Positions 1-8,317 of a DNA stretch of 64,000 nucleotides are shown here, in pieces; the first letter of the stretch is position 1; each line of letters begins with the position of its first letter. The notes under the pieces were generated by a model. The model saw only the letters and a list, made by a program, of their open reading frames with translations. It was not told the DNA's origin and searched no databases. The stretch lies in assembly GCA_039975855.1 (NCBI GenBank), contig JBDWGH010000004.1, positions 557,510 through 621,509 on the forward strand. Direction: 5' to 3'. The stretch comes from Litorimonas sp039975855. Its GTDB lineage: Bacteria; Pseudomonadota; Alphaproteobacteria; Caulobacterales; Maricaulaceae. The translations under genes were made by a program, and so were the position numbers.

Positions 1-1142
1 TCTCGAATTTTGTTCGGTCCAAAAATGGCAACTTCTGGCCGATTGATAACGGGGGTTGTGACAATTCCGCCAAGCGGGCCAAGTGAAGTTAGCGTCGTCG
101 TCGCATCAGACAAATCTTCCGTCGCCAATTGGTTTGTGCGTGCCGCTTCGGCCAAGCGTCCAATCTCTCTCGCTATTTCCCAAATAGTTTTAGATTGCGC
201 CGCTTTAACAACAGGCACAATCAGGCCACCATCCGTCTGCGTGGCTATGCCGAGATTTAAGTCCTCGAACCTCGCGACGTAACCTTTTTGATCTTCATAA
301 CGCGCATTAAACTGAGGCCAATCTACGATGGTTACGGCCAATGCCCGAATGATAAGCGGCAAAACAGTGAGCTTCGGCTTATCTTCGCTGCGGCGCGAAT
401 TCATGCGGGACCGCATCTTTTCCAACGCAGTCACGTCCATTTCTTCGACATAGGTGAAATGCGGAATATTGCGCTTTGACTCAGCCATGCGTGTGGCGAT
501 GACGCGCCGCAATCCAATAACTTTCTGACGGGTCTCGCCAGGCACTGGATCGTCGGCTTGTGTTTGAGGTGTCTCCTGCATCTTGGAGAATGCAGGAGAC
601 GGCTTCATCTGGGGGGATGAAGCTTGGGGGACGGACGCTGAACCGGCTATCAGATAGGCATCTAGGTCCGCATGTGACACTCTTGCGCCCTCCGCAGGGA
701 CAACCGCAAGATCAATATTTAACCGCGTTGCCCGACCACGGACTGCAGGAGATGCCAGAACTTTACCACTTGTGACTGAGCGAGACACCGGCGCTGAAGG
801 GACAGAATCTGCCTGAGTGTCTTTTGGTTCAGACGGAGACTGTGGTGCAGGTTTTTCGGGTTCAGGCGCAGATATTTCCTCAGGTTCAGAATTCCCTTCT
901 CCCTCTATCTCTAGAGTGACTAGAACAGCCCCAACGGCGAGCATGTCACCTTCTTCGCAAGCTATTGATTTTATCACACCATCGACGGGTGATGTCAGTT
1001 CAATCGTTGCTTTATCCGTCATTGCATCGGCAATGGGGTCTTCCTCAGAAACCGTATCCCCAATCGCGACATGCCAAGCCGTGATTTCAGCCTCAACAAC
1101 GCCTTCGCCGATATCTGGAAGTTTATAGAAATGCGTTCCCAT
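1..1142 (-). CDS. bkdB: Branched-chain 2-oxoacid dehydrogenase E2 (lipoamide acyltransferase), 3' end outside window
   Basis: Third gene of the E1alpha-E1beta-E2 operon; its ATG is at 1142, three bases after the E1beta stop. The translated part starts MGTHFYKLPDIGEG, an N-terminal lipoyl domain with the DKA lipoylation lysine near residue 43. An acidic Pro/Glu linker follows, then a peripheral subunit-binding domain (ASPAVRGRA...VSHADLDAYL, about residues 125-160). The catalytic acyltransferase domain begins at RQKVIGLRRVIATRM. The gene runs off the left edge, so the C-terminal HxxxDG active site is not visible. E2 transfers the branched acyl group to CoA in valine, leucine and isoleucine breakdown. 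Choice of the branched-chain over the pyruvate complex rests on the partner E1 subunits. Confidence 0.93.
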   Translation of the reverse strand, partial: MGTHFYKLPDIGEGVVEAEITAWHVAIGDTVSEEDPIADAMTDKATIELTSPVDGVIKSIACEEGDMLAVGAVLVTLEIEGEGNSEPEEISAPEPEKPAPQSPSEPKDTQADSVPSAPVSRSVTSGKVLASPAVRGRATRLNIDLAVVPAEGARVSHADLDAYLIAGSASVPQASSPQMKPSPAFSKMQETPQTQADDPVPGETRQKVIGLRRVIATRMAESKRNIPHFTYVEEMDVTALEKMRSRMNSRRSEDKPKLTVLPLIIRALAVTIVDWPQFNARYEDQKGYVARFEDLNLGIATQTDGGLIVPVVKAAQSKTIWEIAREIGRLAEAARTNQLATEDLSDATTTLTSLGPLGGIVTTPVINRPEVAIFGPNKIR

Positions 1143-1145
1143 AAC

Positions 1146-2159
1146 TTACCCTTCCATCACTTTGCGCAAGGCATTGCCGACACGCTTAGGCCCAGGGAAA
1201 TAAGCCCATTCTTGCGCATGGGGGTAAGGCGTATCCCAACCCGTGACGCGTTGAATGGGCGCTTCGAGCGCATAGAAACAGCGTTCTTGAACTTGCGCCG
1301 CGAGCTCCGCACCAAATCCAGAGGTACGGGTTGCTTCGTGTAAGATTACGCATCGCCCAGTTTTCTTGACAGATGTTTCAATCGCTTCAATGTCCAAAGG
1401 AAGAAGCGCACGCAGATCTAAAATATCAGCGTTCAGACCCATATCCTCAGCGACCTTTTGCGCAACCCAAACCATGGTACCATAGGCCAAGATAGTGACA
1501 TCACCGCCTTTGGAAATTTTACGAGCCTCTCCTATAGGTACCGTATAATGCCCACTTGGGACCTCACCCAGTTCATGTCCCCGCCATGTCTTCGCCGGCG
1601 CGTGCGGATCACCGTAAAACGGACCATTATAGAGACGTTTGGGCTCTAGGAAGAGAACAGGATCGTTATCTTCAATCGCATCGATCAACATACCTTTGGC
1701 ATCGTAGGGATTTGAGGGAATGATCGTTTTTAAGCCTGCGATGTGCGTAAACAACGCCTCCGGAGATTGGCTGTGGGTTGTGCCGCCATAAATACCGCCG
1801 CCGACTGGTGTGCGAATAGTGATGGGAGCGGTGAAGTCGCCATTGGACCGATAACGCAAACGTGCCGCCTCTGATGCGATTTGGTCATAGGCGGGATAGA
1901 TATAGTCAGCAAACTGGATTTCTGCGACGGGGCGCAAACCATTAGCGGCCATACCGATCGCAATGCCGACAATGCCCCCTTCGGAAATTGGCGTGTCAAA
2001 ACAACGATGCAAACCATGTGTCTCTTGTAATCCCGCCGTTGCGCGGAACACACCACCGAAATAGCCAACATCCTCGCCGAAAACGAGGACATCTGAGTCT
2101 TGGCTCATCTTTACATCCAGCGCATCGCGGACGGCTTCTATCATGTTCATTTGCGGCAT
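1146..2159 (-). CDS. bkdA2: Branched-chain 2-oxoacid dehydrogenase E1 beta subunit
   Basis: 337 residues beginning MPQMNMIEAVRDALDVKM, a transketolase-like pyrimidine-binding domain (FGEDVGYFGGVFRAT, then FDTPISEGGIVGIAIGMAANG) followed by the transketolase C-terminal domain (DLRALLPLDIEAI, HEATRTSGFGAELAA). With E1alpha it decarboxylates branched 2-oxoacids in a thiamine-diphosphate reaction and loads the acyl group onto E2. A longer frame reaching 2252 exists, but its extra N-terminus lies inside E1alpha and does not resemble the family. ATG 2159 sits four bases after the E1alpha stop with a GGGA element just upstream, so it is the chosen start. Confidence 0.95.
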   Translation of the reverse strand: MPQMNMIEAVRDALDVKMSQDSDVLVFGEDVGYFGGVFRATAGLQETHGLHRCFDTPISEGGIVGIAIGMAANGLRPVAEIQFADYIYPAYDQIASEAARLRYRSNGDFTAPITIRTPVGGGIYGGTTHSQSPEALFTHIAGLKTIIPSNPYDAKGMLIDAIEDNDPVLFLEPKRLYNGPFYGDPHAPAKTWRGHELGEVPSGHYTVPIGEARKISKGGDVTILAYGTMVWVAQKVAEDMGLNADILDLRALLPLDIEAIETSVKKTGRCVILHEATRTSGFGAELAAQVQERCFYALEAPIQRVTGWDTPYPHAQEWAYFPGPKRVGNALRKVMEG

Positions 2160-2163
2160 GTCT

Positions 2164-3414
2164 TTAATCCCGCTCTGCTGCGAACATACGCTTCTGCTCG
2201 TCAAGATGCGGCAAAGCATGCTCATAGACTTGCTCAAACATAGTGAAATCATTCACTTTGGTTTCCCCTGAAAGATTGCCCATAGCTTCAGCAGATTTAT
2301 AAGTTTCTCGGACAGTTGTTTTGCACTCCTCCAAAAGGGCAGTGTGACGGTCTTCGTCCCACTCTCCAATCAAGACAAGATGTGTTTTTAGGCGCTCTAA
2401 AGGATCACCGAACGGCCAAACCTCAGGTTCATTTTCAGGACGGTATTTGGACGGGTCATCCGATGTGGAATGTCCGGATTTCCGGTAGGTGAAATGCTCG
2501 ATCAGGGTTGCCCCGCCTCCCCGCCGGGCGCGCTCTGCAGCCCACTCAGTGGCGGCATAGACGGCCAGAACGTCATTTCCATCAACACGCAATGTTGCCA
2601 GACCATAGCCCGTGCCACGGGCTGCAAAGGTTTCGCCTTCACCGGCCGCTATGCCCTGGAAGGAACTGATGGCCCACTGATTATTGACAACATTGATGAT
2701 GCAAGGTGCTCGATAGGTAGATGCAAAGTTGAGCGCATAGTGGAAGTCACCCTCCGCCGTTGCCCCCTCACCCGTAAATACAGAGGCAATTTCGTCACTA
2801 TCCTTATAGGCGCTCGCCATCGCCCACCCTACACCTTGTATAAGCTGCGTCCCTAGATTGCCAGAAATTGAAAAGAAGCCATGCTTTTTGAAAGAATAAA
2901 GAACGGGAATAGATTTTCCATCCAACGGGTCACCTGAATTTGACAGGCACTGACACATCATTTCTTTCATGCTGGCGCCGCGATTAATCAAAATGCCTTG
3001 CTGACGGTAAGTTGGGAACACCATATCCGAATCTTGTAGAGCAAGTGAATGCCCAACGGACACGGCTTCTTCGCCGGTCGACTTCATATAAAAGCTCATC
3101 TTGCCTTGGCGCTGCATGGTGAACATCCGCTCATCCATAGCGCGTGTCATCGCGATATCGCGCAAAGCCTTTCGAAGAGTTTCCGCAGGGATTTTAGGTG
3201 CCCAATCCCCTTCCGCTTCGCCATTAAAGCGAAGGACCCGGATGAGTGAAGTTGCGTGGGGTGTAGTTTCATGAGCCTCACAAAGCGGGTCGGGACGCGG
3301 CGGTGTATGAGCCACCGGAACGGCAATATGAGAGTAGTCCGGCGTATCGCCGGGACGGAATGGCGGTTCGGGCACATAAAGGCGCGACTTATTTGATCCG
3401 GACTGTTTGGCCAT
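2164..3414 (-). CDS. bkdA1: Branched-chain 2-oxoacid dehydrogenase E1 alpha subunit
   Basis: 416 residues. The thiamine-diphosphate motif is visible as GEGATAEGDFHYALNFAS followed by NNQWAIS (about residues 215-250), and the loop YRKSGHSTSDDPSKYR (about residue 320) is the regulatory loop found in branched-chain rather than pyruvate E1alpha. A roughly 75-residue N-terminal extension before the dehydrogenase domain is also usual for bacterial BkdA1. First gene of the operon, preceded by a purine-rich GAGAGAGA ribosome site. It lies divergent from an Lrp-type regulator 193 bases away, the arrangement known for bkdR-bkdA in Pseudomonas. Confidence 0.95.
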   Translation of the reverse strand: MAKQSGSNKSRLYVPEPPFRPGDTPDYSHIAVPVAHTPPRPDPLCEAHETTPHATSLIRVLRFNGEAEGDWAPKIPAETLRKALRDIAMTRAMDERMFTMQRQGKMSFYMKSTGEEAVSVGHSLALQDSDMVFPTYRQQGILINRGASMKEMMCQCLSNSGDPLDGKSIPVLYSFKKHGFFSISGNLGTQLIQGVGWAMASAYKDSDEIASVFTGEGATAEGDFHYALNFASTYRAPCIINVVNNQWAISSFQGIAAGEGETFAARGTGYGLATLRVDGNDVLAVYAATEWAAERARRGGGATLIEHFTYRKSGHSTSDDPSKYRPENEPEVWPFGDPLERLKTHLVLIGEWDEDRHTALLEECKTTVRETYKSAEAMGNLSGETKVNDFTMFEQVYEHALPHLDEQKRMFAAERD

Positions 3415-3607
3415 GTCTCTCTCAGGTAGTAATGGAGGCGTAAGGTCAGGGTTCAGAAGACATCTTCTTCTCCCTATACGCTAATTTCTGCCCTGATAGA
3501 CAAAGAATAGCAAATTTTCATTGACCAATTATACGTTAATGGTAGGAGGAATTTCCAACAATAGATATTTTTGTGGTAAAAACCGCTATTACGTGAGAGA
3601 TTGAGAC
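3415..3607. promoter_or_regulatory. Divergent control region between bkdA1 and the Lrp-type regulator
   Basis: This 193-base AT-rich region separates the two divergent genes. An 11-base element TATACGYTAAT occurs twice in the same orientation, at 3475-3485 and 3530-3540, start-to-start distance 55 bases (about five helical turns). A related TATTACGT lies near 3588. Repeated AT-rich sites spaced by whole turns suit an Lrp/AsnC-family octamer, but binding is inference. I do not assign -35/-10 boxes with confidence. Confidence 0.4.
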
Positions 3608-4114
3608 ATGGTGGGTAAAACAAACGACAAACTCGACAATATCGATGCAAAAATTCTCCACCTCATTCAGTCTGATGCCAGCCTGTCTGTTTCTGATATT
3701 TCGGAAGAGGTCGGACTGTCTTCATCGCCCTGCTGGCGGCGTATAAAGCGTATGGAAGAACTCGGTATAATCAAAGGCCGGGTGACACTCTTAGACCGCA
3801 AAACATTGGGATTGGATTTTGAAGTTTTTATTGCGGTCAAATTGGCATTGCCTAACCGGACAAATATGGAAAAATTTGAACAAGCCGTCGCGCGAATGCC
3901 AGAAGTCGTTCAATGCGCCGTTGTAACGGGAGCCGTCGATTTCATGTTACGAATAGTAACAACCGATATGCATGCCTATGAAGCATTTTTACGCGAGGTT
4001 TTGTTGTCTATTGACTTGATTAGTGATGTTCAGAGTCGAATTGTTTTGCGTCAAAGCAAAGACACAACGGCGGTACCGCTGAACCTCATCAGCAATGCGA
4101 TCCCGCGCTACTAG
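3608..4114 (+). CDS. Lrp/AsnC-family transcriptional regulator, probable bkd operon regulator
   Basis: 168 residues. An N-terminal winged helix-turn-helix (DNIDAKILHLIQSDASLSVS, then DISEEVGLSSSPCWRRIKRMEELG) is followed by an Lrp ligand/oligomerisation domain (RAM) with the usual PEVVQCAVVTGAVDFMLRI core. Length matches the family. It is divergent from the branched-chain dehydrogenase operon, the same layout as Pseudomonas bkdR, so control of that operon by branched-chain amino acids is likely but inferred. The stop codon interlocks with that of the convergent N-acetyltransferase (CTAG, 4111-4114). Confidence 0.9.
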   Translation: MVGKTNDKLDNIDAKILHLIQSDASLSVSDISEEVGLSSSPCWRRIKRMEELGIIKGRVTLLDRKTLGLDFEVFIAVKLALPNRTNMEKFEQAVARMPEVVQCAVVTGAVDFMLRIVTTDMHAYEAFLREVLLSIDLISDVQSRIVLRQSKDTTAVPLNLISNAIPRY

Positions 4115-4908
4115 AGGGCAAAACGTTCCAAGCGAGCCCGCTCTTCTTGAGTCATATTAATCGCTATACCAAATTTTGCTTTCAGAATTTCAAGGGCATC
4201 CTCCAGTCCGGAAACCGGACTGGATACTGTTTCCTCACCACGATGCGTTAGAACACCGCCATAAAAGCTCGTACGTCCCTCAACTGTGAACAGTCCGACA
4301 CCTATACCATGTCTGAAATGTGACTCCGGATGGTATTCTGTCCAATGATTACCGGACAAAATATCAGCCATGTGTGCGGCCTCAGTTTCGACCGTGTACT
4401 GGTCTGACCATACACCGTCTTGGAAGCGGCTGATACGATACCCAAATTCAGCATCTTTGATAATGCGGATACGACCATCGCCATCATCAACTTCATACCC
4501 GTCTTCAATTTTCAGAGGGTATCTCGCGGCGCGGCCACCAAAACCAACATCAGAAATCCAATCTTGTCCGTCCATGGACACACGATTAACGAGATGCGTT
4601 CGAGGCGGGGTTTCGACAGGATCTCGCAACCAAACCCGAGCCAACATTGGAACCGGATCAAATCCAACTTCTGACAACAAGGCCCCATAAAGGGTATTCA
4701 ATTCGAAACAATACCCGCCTCGGCTTCGAGACACAATTTTCTCGAAAAGCGCCTCTGGAGACAAATCCAATGGACGACCTATTAAGACATCTAGGTTTTC
4801 GAAAGGTACATGCCGCATATGGGTATCTTGCAAAAGATGAAGTGCATCCAATGAGGCCCTCGGCGCTTGGTCAAGACCAATACGTGAAAGGTAGTTCTGA
4901 AGGCGCAT
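4111..4908 (-). CDS. nat: Arylamine N-acetyltransferase
   Basis: 265 residues. The catalytic triad can be read directly: Cys67 in RSRGGYCFELNTLYG, His105 in RTHLVNRV and Asp120 in DWISDVGFGG. The enzyme moves an acetyl group from acetyl-CoA to arylamines, hydrazines or related xenobiotics in the cytoplasm; the natural substrate in such bacteria is usually unknown. Length is typical of bacterial NATs (about 260-290). It is monocistronic, convergent with the Lrp gene by a four-base stop overlap and divergent from the acyl-CoA synthetase. Confidence 0.95.
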   Translation of the reverse strand: MRLQNYLSRIGLDQAPRASLDALHLLQDTHMRHVPFENLDVLIGRPLDLSPEALFEKIVSRSRGGYCFELNTLYGALLSEVGFDPVPMLARVWLRDPVETPPRTHLVNRVSMDGQDWISDVGFGGRAARYPLKIEDGYEVDDGDGRIRIIKDAEFGYRISRFQDGVWSDQYTVETEAAHMADILSGNHWTEYHPESHFRHGIGVGLFTVEGRTSFYGGVLTHRGEETVSSPVSGLEDALEILKAKFGIAINMTQEERARLERFAL

Positions 4909-5030
4909 ATGAAAACCTTATGACGATAAACGGAGCATAGGGCCCTGAATTTCCTAGCTATAGACCTAATACCGGAGCTAACATAGTCTCATGCTGGAGA
5001 TGGGCCCAAGCCTGCGAACAGGGGAATAAT

Positions 5031-6575
5031 ATGACAATCAATATTGGCGACACATTAACTCGCCGCACGAGACGTATGCCAAACCGCGAGGCGTTGGTGG
5101 AAACTGATAGCGGCCGCAGATTTACCTATGAGCAAATTAATGCGCGGACGAACCAATTGGCAAATGCCTTGTTGTCGCTTGGCGCAGGTGCAGGAGACAG
5201 GATTGGCATCTTGTTGATGAATGGTTCGGAATTTGTTGAGACCTTTTTTGCGACGGCCAAAATCGGCGCAACGCTCGTTCCTCTCAATTGGCGCCTTACT
5301 CCAGATGAGCTGGAGTTTATTCTAAAGGACAGCGGGACGACCTCTTTGGTGTTCGGTCCGGAATTTGGGGGTCAGGTCGCGGATATTCAATCACGCAGCG
5401 CAAAGACGAACCTGAAACGCTATATTCAACTCGGGGGAGACACGGCTGCATTTGCCGAGAACTTCGAAGATTTAACGGCGGCGCAATCCGACACAGAACC
5501 AACTCTGGCAGGTGGTGATGATGACTTGCTCTTCATTATGTACACCTCAGGCACAACTGGACTTCCGAAAGGCGTCATGCACAGTCACCGAACTGTCTTT
5601 GCCGCCATCACAAATATGATGGCAACGAATGAAGCAGGCACGGATGAGACAACATTACTTTCCCTTCCCCTATTCCATGTTGGGGCACTAACCCCCGCGT
5701 TCCAAAGTATTTATTCTGCAGCTCGTCTCGTCATCACGCGCAGTTTTGACCCCGTCAAAAGCTGGGAAATCATTCGCGACGAGAAGGCGACAAATACCTT
5801 GCTGGTCCCGGCGATGTTACAAGCGATGAAGGCCGTTTATGACCCGTCCAAACATGATGCCTCTTCTATGCGGTCAATGGTGTCTGGTGCAGCGCCTGTA
5901 CCTGTCTCTATGATTGAAGCTTTCGCGGAGATGGGGATTTCTATCAATCAGGTCTACGGCATGACAGAGACCTGCGGGCCGGGTTGCTTAATTCTCGGCG
6001 AAGACGCCGCAGCGCGCCCAGGCTCCTGCGGCAAAGGGTATTTCTACACGGATATACGCATCACTGCGCCAGATGGCTCTGAATGCCCTCCTGGTGTCTC
6101 CGGCGAAGTTTGTATGCGCGCACCAAATAACATGGTCGGTTATTGGAACCGACCTGAAGCGACCGCAGAAACTCTGGTCGATGGCTGGCTACACAGTGGT
6201 GATGTTGGTGTTGCAGATGCTGAAGGATTTGTGAAAATTGTCGAAAGATTGAAAGACATGCTCATTTCAGGCGGGGAGAATGTTTATCCTGCTGAGATCG
6301 AAAATGTTATGTTGGCGCATCCAGGCGTCGCTGATGCTGCAGTGATCGGAATCCCCTCTGAGAAATGGGGCGAAAGCGCCATGGCCGTTATCGTCCGCGC
6401 GCCGGGGAGTAATGTCTCGGAAGCAGAGTTGATAGCGCTTTCCAAAGCAAAACTCGCCGGATTTAAATGCATTAGATGCGTTGAATTCACAGACGTCATC
6501 CCGCGCAATGCCTCGGGAAAGATCTTGAAACGGTCCCTTCGAGACACTTATTCCAATATAACCGCCCCCGAATAA
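5031..6575 (+). CDS. AMP-forming acyl-CoA synthetase (class I adenylate-forming enzyme)
   Basis: 514 residues. The ATP/AMP signature MYTSGTTGLPKGVMHSH lies near residue 170, the adenine motif QVYGMTETCGPG near 305, the hinge GWLHSGDVGVADAEGFVKI near 385-400, and the catalytic lysine near the C-terminus in RNASGKILKRSLR. The enzyme activates a carboxylic acid to its CoA thioester. The sequence alone does not fix the chain length; the family includes medium- and long-chain fatty acyl and aryl-acid ligases. The ribosome site AGGGGA precedes the ATG. It stands alone, so no pathway context narrows the substrate. Confidence 0.9.
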   Translation: MTINIGDTLTRRTRRMPNREALVETDSGRRFTYEQINARTNQLANALLSLGAGAGDRIGILLMNGSEFVETFFATAKIGATLVPLNWRLTPDELEFILKDSGTTSLVFGPEFGGQVADIQSRSAKTNLKRYIQLGGDTAAFAENFEDLTAAQSDTEPTLAGGDDDLLFIMYTSGTTGLPKGVMHSHRTVFAAITNMMATNEAGTDETTLLSLPLFHVGALTPAFQSIYSAARLVITRSFDPVKSWEIIRDEKATNTLLVPAMLQAMKAVYDPSKHDASSMRSMVSGAAPVPVSMIEAFAEMGISINQVYGMTETCGPGCLILGEDAAARPGSCGKGYFYTDIRITAPDGSECPPGVSGEVCMRAPNNMVGYWNRPEATAETLVDGWLHSGDVGVADAEGFVKIVERLKDMLISGGENVYPAEIENVMLAHPGVADAAVIGIPSEKWGESAMAVIVRAPGSNVSEAELIALSKAKLAGFKCIRCVEFTDVIPRNASGKILKRSLRDTYSNITAPE

Positions 6576-6593
6576 TTGACCTTGTTCATCTCA

Positions 6594-6656
6594 TAAAAAA
6601 AGCCCGATTGGCGCAATTCACTATTTCGCGAAATGCACTAATCGGGCCTTCTATTT
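6594..6656. terminator. Bidirectional intrinsic terminator between acyl-CoA synthetase and gcrA
   Basis: Eight-base arms GCCCGATT (6602-6609) and AATCGGGC (6640-6647) enclose a 30-base loop. On the minus strand the stem is followed by a run of seven T (complement of 6595-6601), so it should end gcrA transcripts. On the plus strand a weaker CTTCTATTTATT tail follows. Confidence 0.75.
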
Positions 6657-6674
6657 ATTAAATATGACTGACTC

Positions 6675-7235
6675 TTAGCGCAGACGTTTCCGGCTGGTCG
6701 GTTGCGGACCTAGCGCTTTTGTATTGGAACTCGCACCTCTTCGACGAGACGGCTGATAAGCGACGCGGCTATGGGCAACGCAATAAGGCTCTTCGGGATC
6801 CGTTTTGCGTCCACAGAAACGGAAATTATCTGAACCCGGATCACCAATGGGCCACTTGCACATATGGTCCGTGATCGTCAGAATCGTCGCGAAACTTCCA
6901 TCCGCTTGAAGCTTGGCTTCCAGCGGTGGAGGTGGCGGCGTTGGGGCTTGAGCAATTACGCGCGGCGTACGCGGTGCTGAGGGAGCACGAGACGGTTTTG
7001 GCTTGGGTTTTGGTGCAGCACTTGTTCGAGAAGACGAACTAGCCGCTGTTTTTCGAGCGGCAGCTTTCCGTGCAGGAGAAGAAGGTTTAGCCCGTCCAGA
7101 AAGGCCAAGACGGTGAACCTTACCGATCACGGCATTGCGGGTCACGCCACCCAATTGCTTGGCGATTTGAGACGCCGATAAACCATCAGCCCACAATTTC
7201 GTTAGCGTTGCGACGCGGTCTTCAGTCCAAGCCAT
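6675..7235 (-). CDS. gcrA: GcrA cell-cycle regulator
   Basis: 186 residues. The N-terminus MAWTEDRVATLTKLWADGLS with QIAKQLGGVTRNAVIGKVHRLGLSGR is the GcrA DNA-binding helix-turn-helix. A basic Ala/Pro/Lys linker (about residues 50-105) follows, and the C-terminal part with CKWPIGDPGSDNFRFCGRK and PYCVAHSRVAYQP is the sigma-interacting domain. In Caulobacter GcrA binds the sigma70 holoenzyme and activates promoters carrying CcrM-methylated GANTC sites, controlling division and polarity genes. It is slightly longer than the Caulobacter protein because of the linker. A terminator lies downstream and an unusual inverted repeat upstream. Confidence 0.97.
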   Translation of the reverse strand: MAWTEDRVATLTKLWADGLSASQIAKQLGGVTRNAVIGKVHRLGLSGRAKPSSPARKAAARKTAASSSSRTSAAPKPKPKPSRAPSAPRTPRVIAQAPTPPPPPLEAKLQADGSFATILTITDHMCKWPIGDPGSDNFRFCGRKTDPEEPYCVAHSRVAYQPSRRRGASSNTKALGPQPTSRKRLR

Positions 7236-7376
7236 GTTCTACCTCTTTTGCTTTTTCGCGTGGGGCAAAAACCGAAGTCTCGTCCCACATGCTTGTTATT
7301 TCAAAGGGAGAAATGGAACCCTCCCGACACAATATATCGTAAGGCCCAAGGCTTACTCCACAAGATGAAGTGTCAG

Positions 7377-7424
7377 GTTCTCCACAGCTTATGACGGTCA
7401 CTGATTCGATTTGCTGTGGAGAAC
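7377..7424. promoter_or_regulatory. Perfect 12-base inverted repeat with DnaA-box-like arms upstream of gcrA
   Basis: Arms GTTCTCCACAGC (7377-7388) and GCTGTGGAGAAC (7413-7424) are exact inverted copies 24 bases apart. Each arm contains TTCTCCACA, one base away from the DnaA box TTATCCACA. A third CTCCACA stands at 7356-7362. The spacer carries GATTC (7403-7407), a CcrM-type GANTC site. It lies in the gcrA/permease divergent region. DnaA is known to activate gcrA in Caulobacter; that these are DnaA sites here is inference. Confidence 0.45.
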
Positions 7425-7480
7425 TCGAAAATTTTGACTAAATCTTGCGAAAGCCCACCAAGGGGCATAGATGGCTTAGC

Positions 7481-8317
7481 ATGTCGACAGATCCCGCTCT
7501 AAACCTCTCTGCCAATGAACCTCAGCGACGCCAATATGGCGCGCTGAATTGGATGGGGCTACGAACGCTTTACTTGAAAGAAGTAAAACGGTTTTGGCGG
7601 ATCGCGCCGCAAACAATCCTTGCTCCCATTATTTCCAATCTTCTTTTTATGACCGTTTTCGTTTTGGCCTTTGCTCAAACACGCGGCATTGGCGCAGGTG
7701 CAGCGACGGATGACTTCGTTGTCTTCCTTGCACCCGGTTTGGTAATGCTTGGCATTCTGAATAATGCGTCTTCAAACTCATCCTCGTCTATTATGACGGG
7801 TAAACTTATGGGCTCGATCAATGATGTTTTGATGACGCCGCTCTCTTATATTGAGCTCGCACTCGGGTATATTGGCGGCGCGGCAACTCGCGGGGTTTTA
7901 GTCGCTTTCGTGACCGCAATCGCATTGTCTATATTCTTTACGCCGCTCCTACCCGTGAAGCTTTGGGCAGTGCTTTACTTTGGATTATCCGCCGCTGTGA
8001 TGATGGGGATGGTCGGGATATTGTCGGGGATGTGGGCTGAAAAATTCGATCAACTGGCTGTGGTCAATCAGTTCATAATCCTGCCGCTATCCTACCTTTC
8101 TGGGACGTTTTATCATATCGATATTCTTCCGCCCTTGTTTTACAAAATTAGCCTTTTCAATCCGCTTTTCTATTTGATTGATGGTTTCCGTTACGGGTTT
8201 TTAGGCGAAAGCGACGGAAATGTTATGATCGGGGTCGCATTAGCTGCCTTGATCAATCTGTGTCTCTTTATTGCCGTCTTGACCGCTTTCAAAAAGGGTT
8301 GGCGGATAAAGAGCTAA
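7481..8317 (+). CDS. ABC-2 type transporter permease
   Basis: 278 residues from ATG 7481. A cytoplasmic start (WMGLRTLYLKEVKRFWRI) leads into about six membrane segments, with the ABC2_membrane pattern ending in LSYLSGTFYHIDILPPLFYKISLFNPLFYLIDGFRYG, which resembles NodJ/drug-export type permeases. Such proteins need a separate ATPase subunit; none is adjacent or visible in the window. An in-frame TTG at 7445 would add 12 residues but has no ribosome site. The AAGGGG at 7460-7465 is better spaced for a three-codon Met-Ala-stop frame at 7471 that ends just before this ATG. The stop interlocks with the next gene (8314-8317). Confidence 0.85.
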   Translation: MSTDPALNLSANEPQRRQYGALNWMGLRTLYLKEVKRFWRIAPQTILAPIISNLLFMTVFVLAFAQTRGIGAGAATDDFVVFLAPGLVMLGILNNASSNSSSSIMTGKLMGSINDVLMTPLSYIELALGYIGGAATRGVLVAFVTAIALSIFFTPLLPVKLWAVLYFGLSAAVMMGMVGILSGMWAEKFDQLAVVNQFIILPLSYLSGTFYHIDILPPLFYKISLFNPLFYLIDGFRYGFLGESDGNVMIGVALAALINLCLFIAVLTAFKKGWRIKS

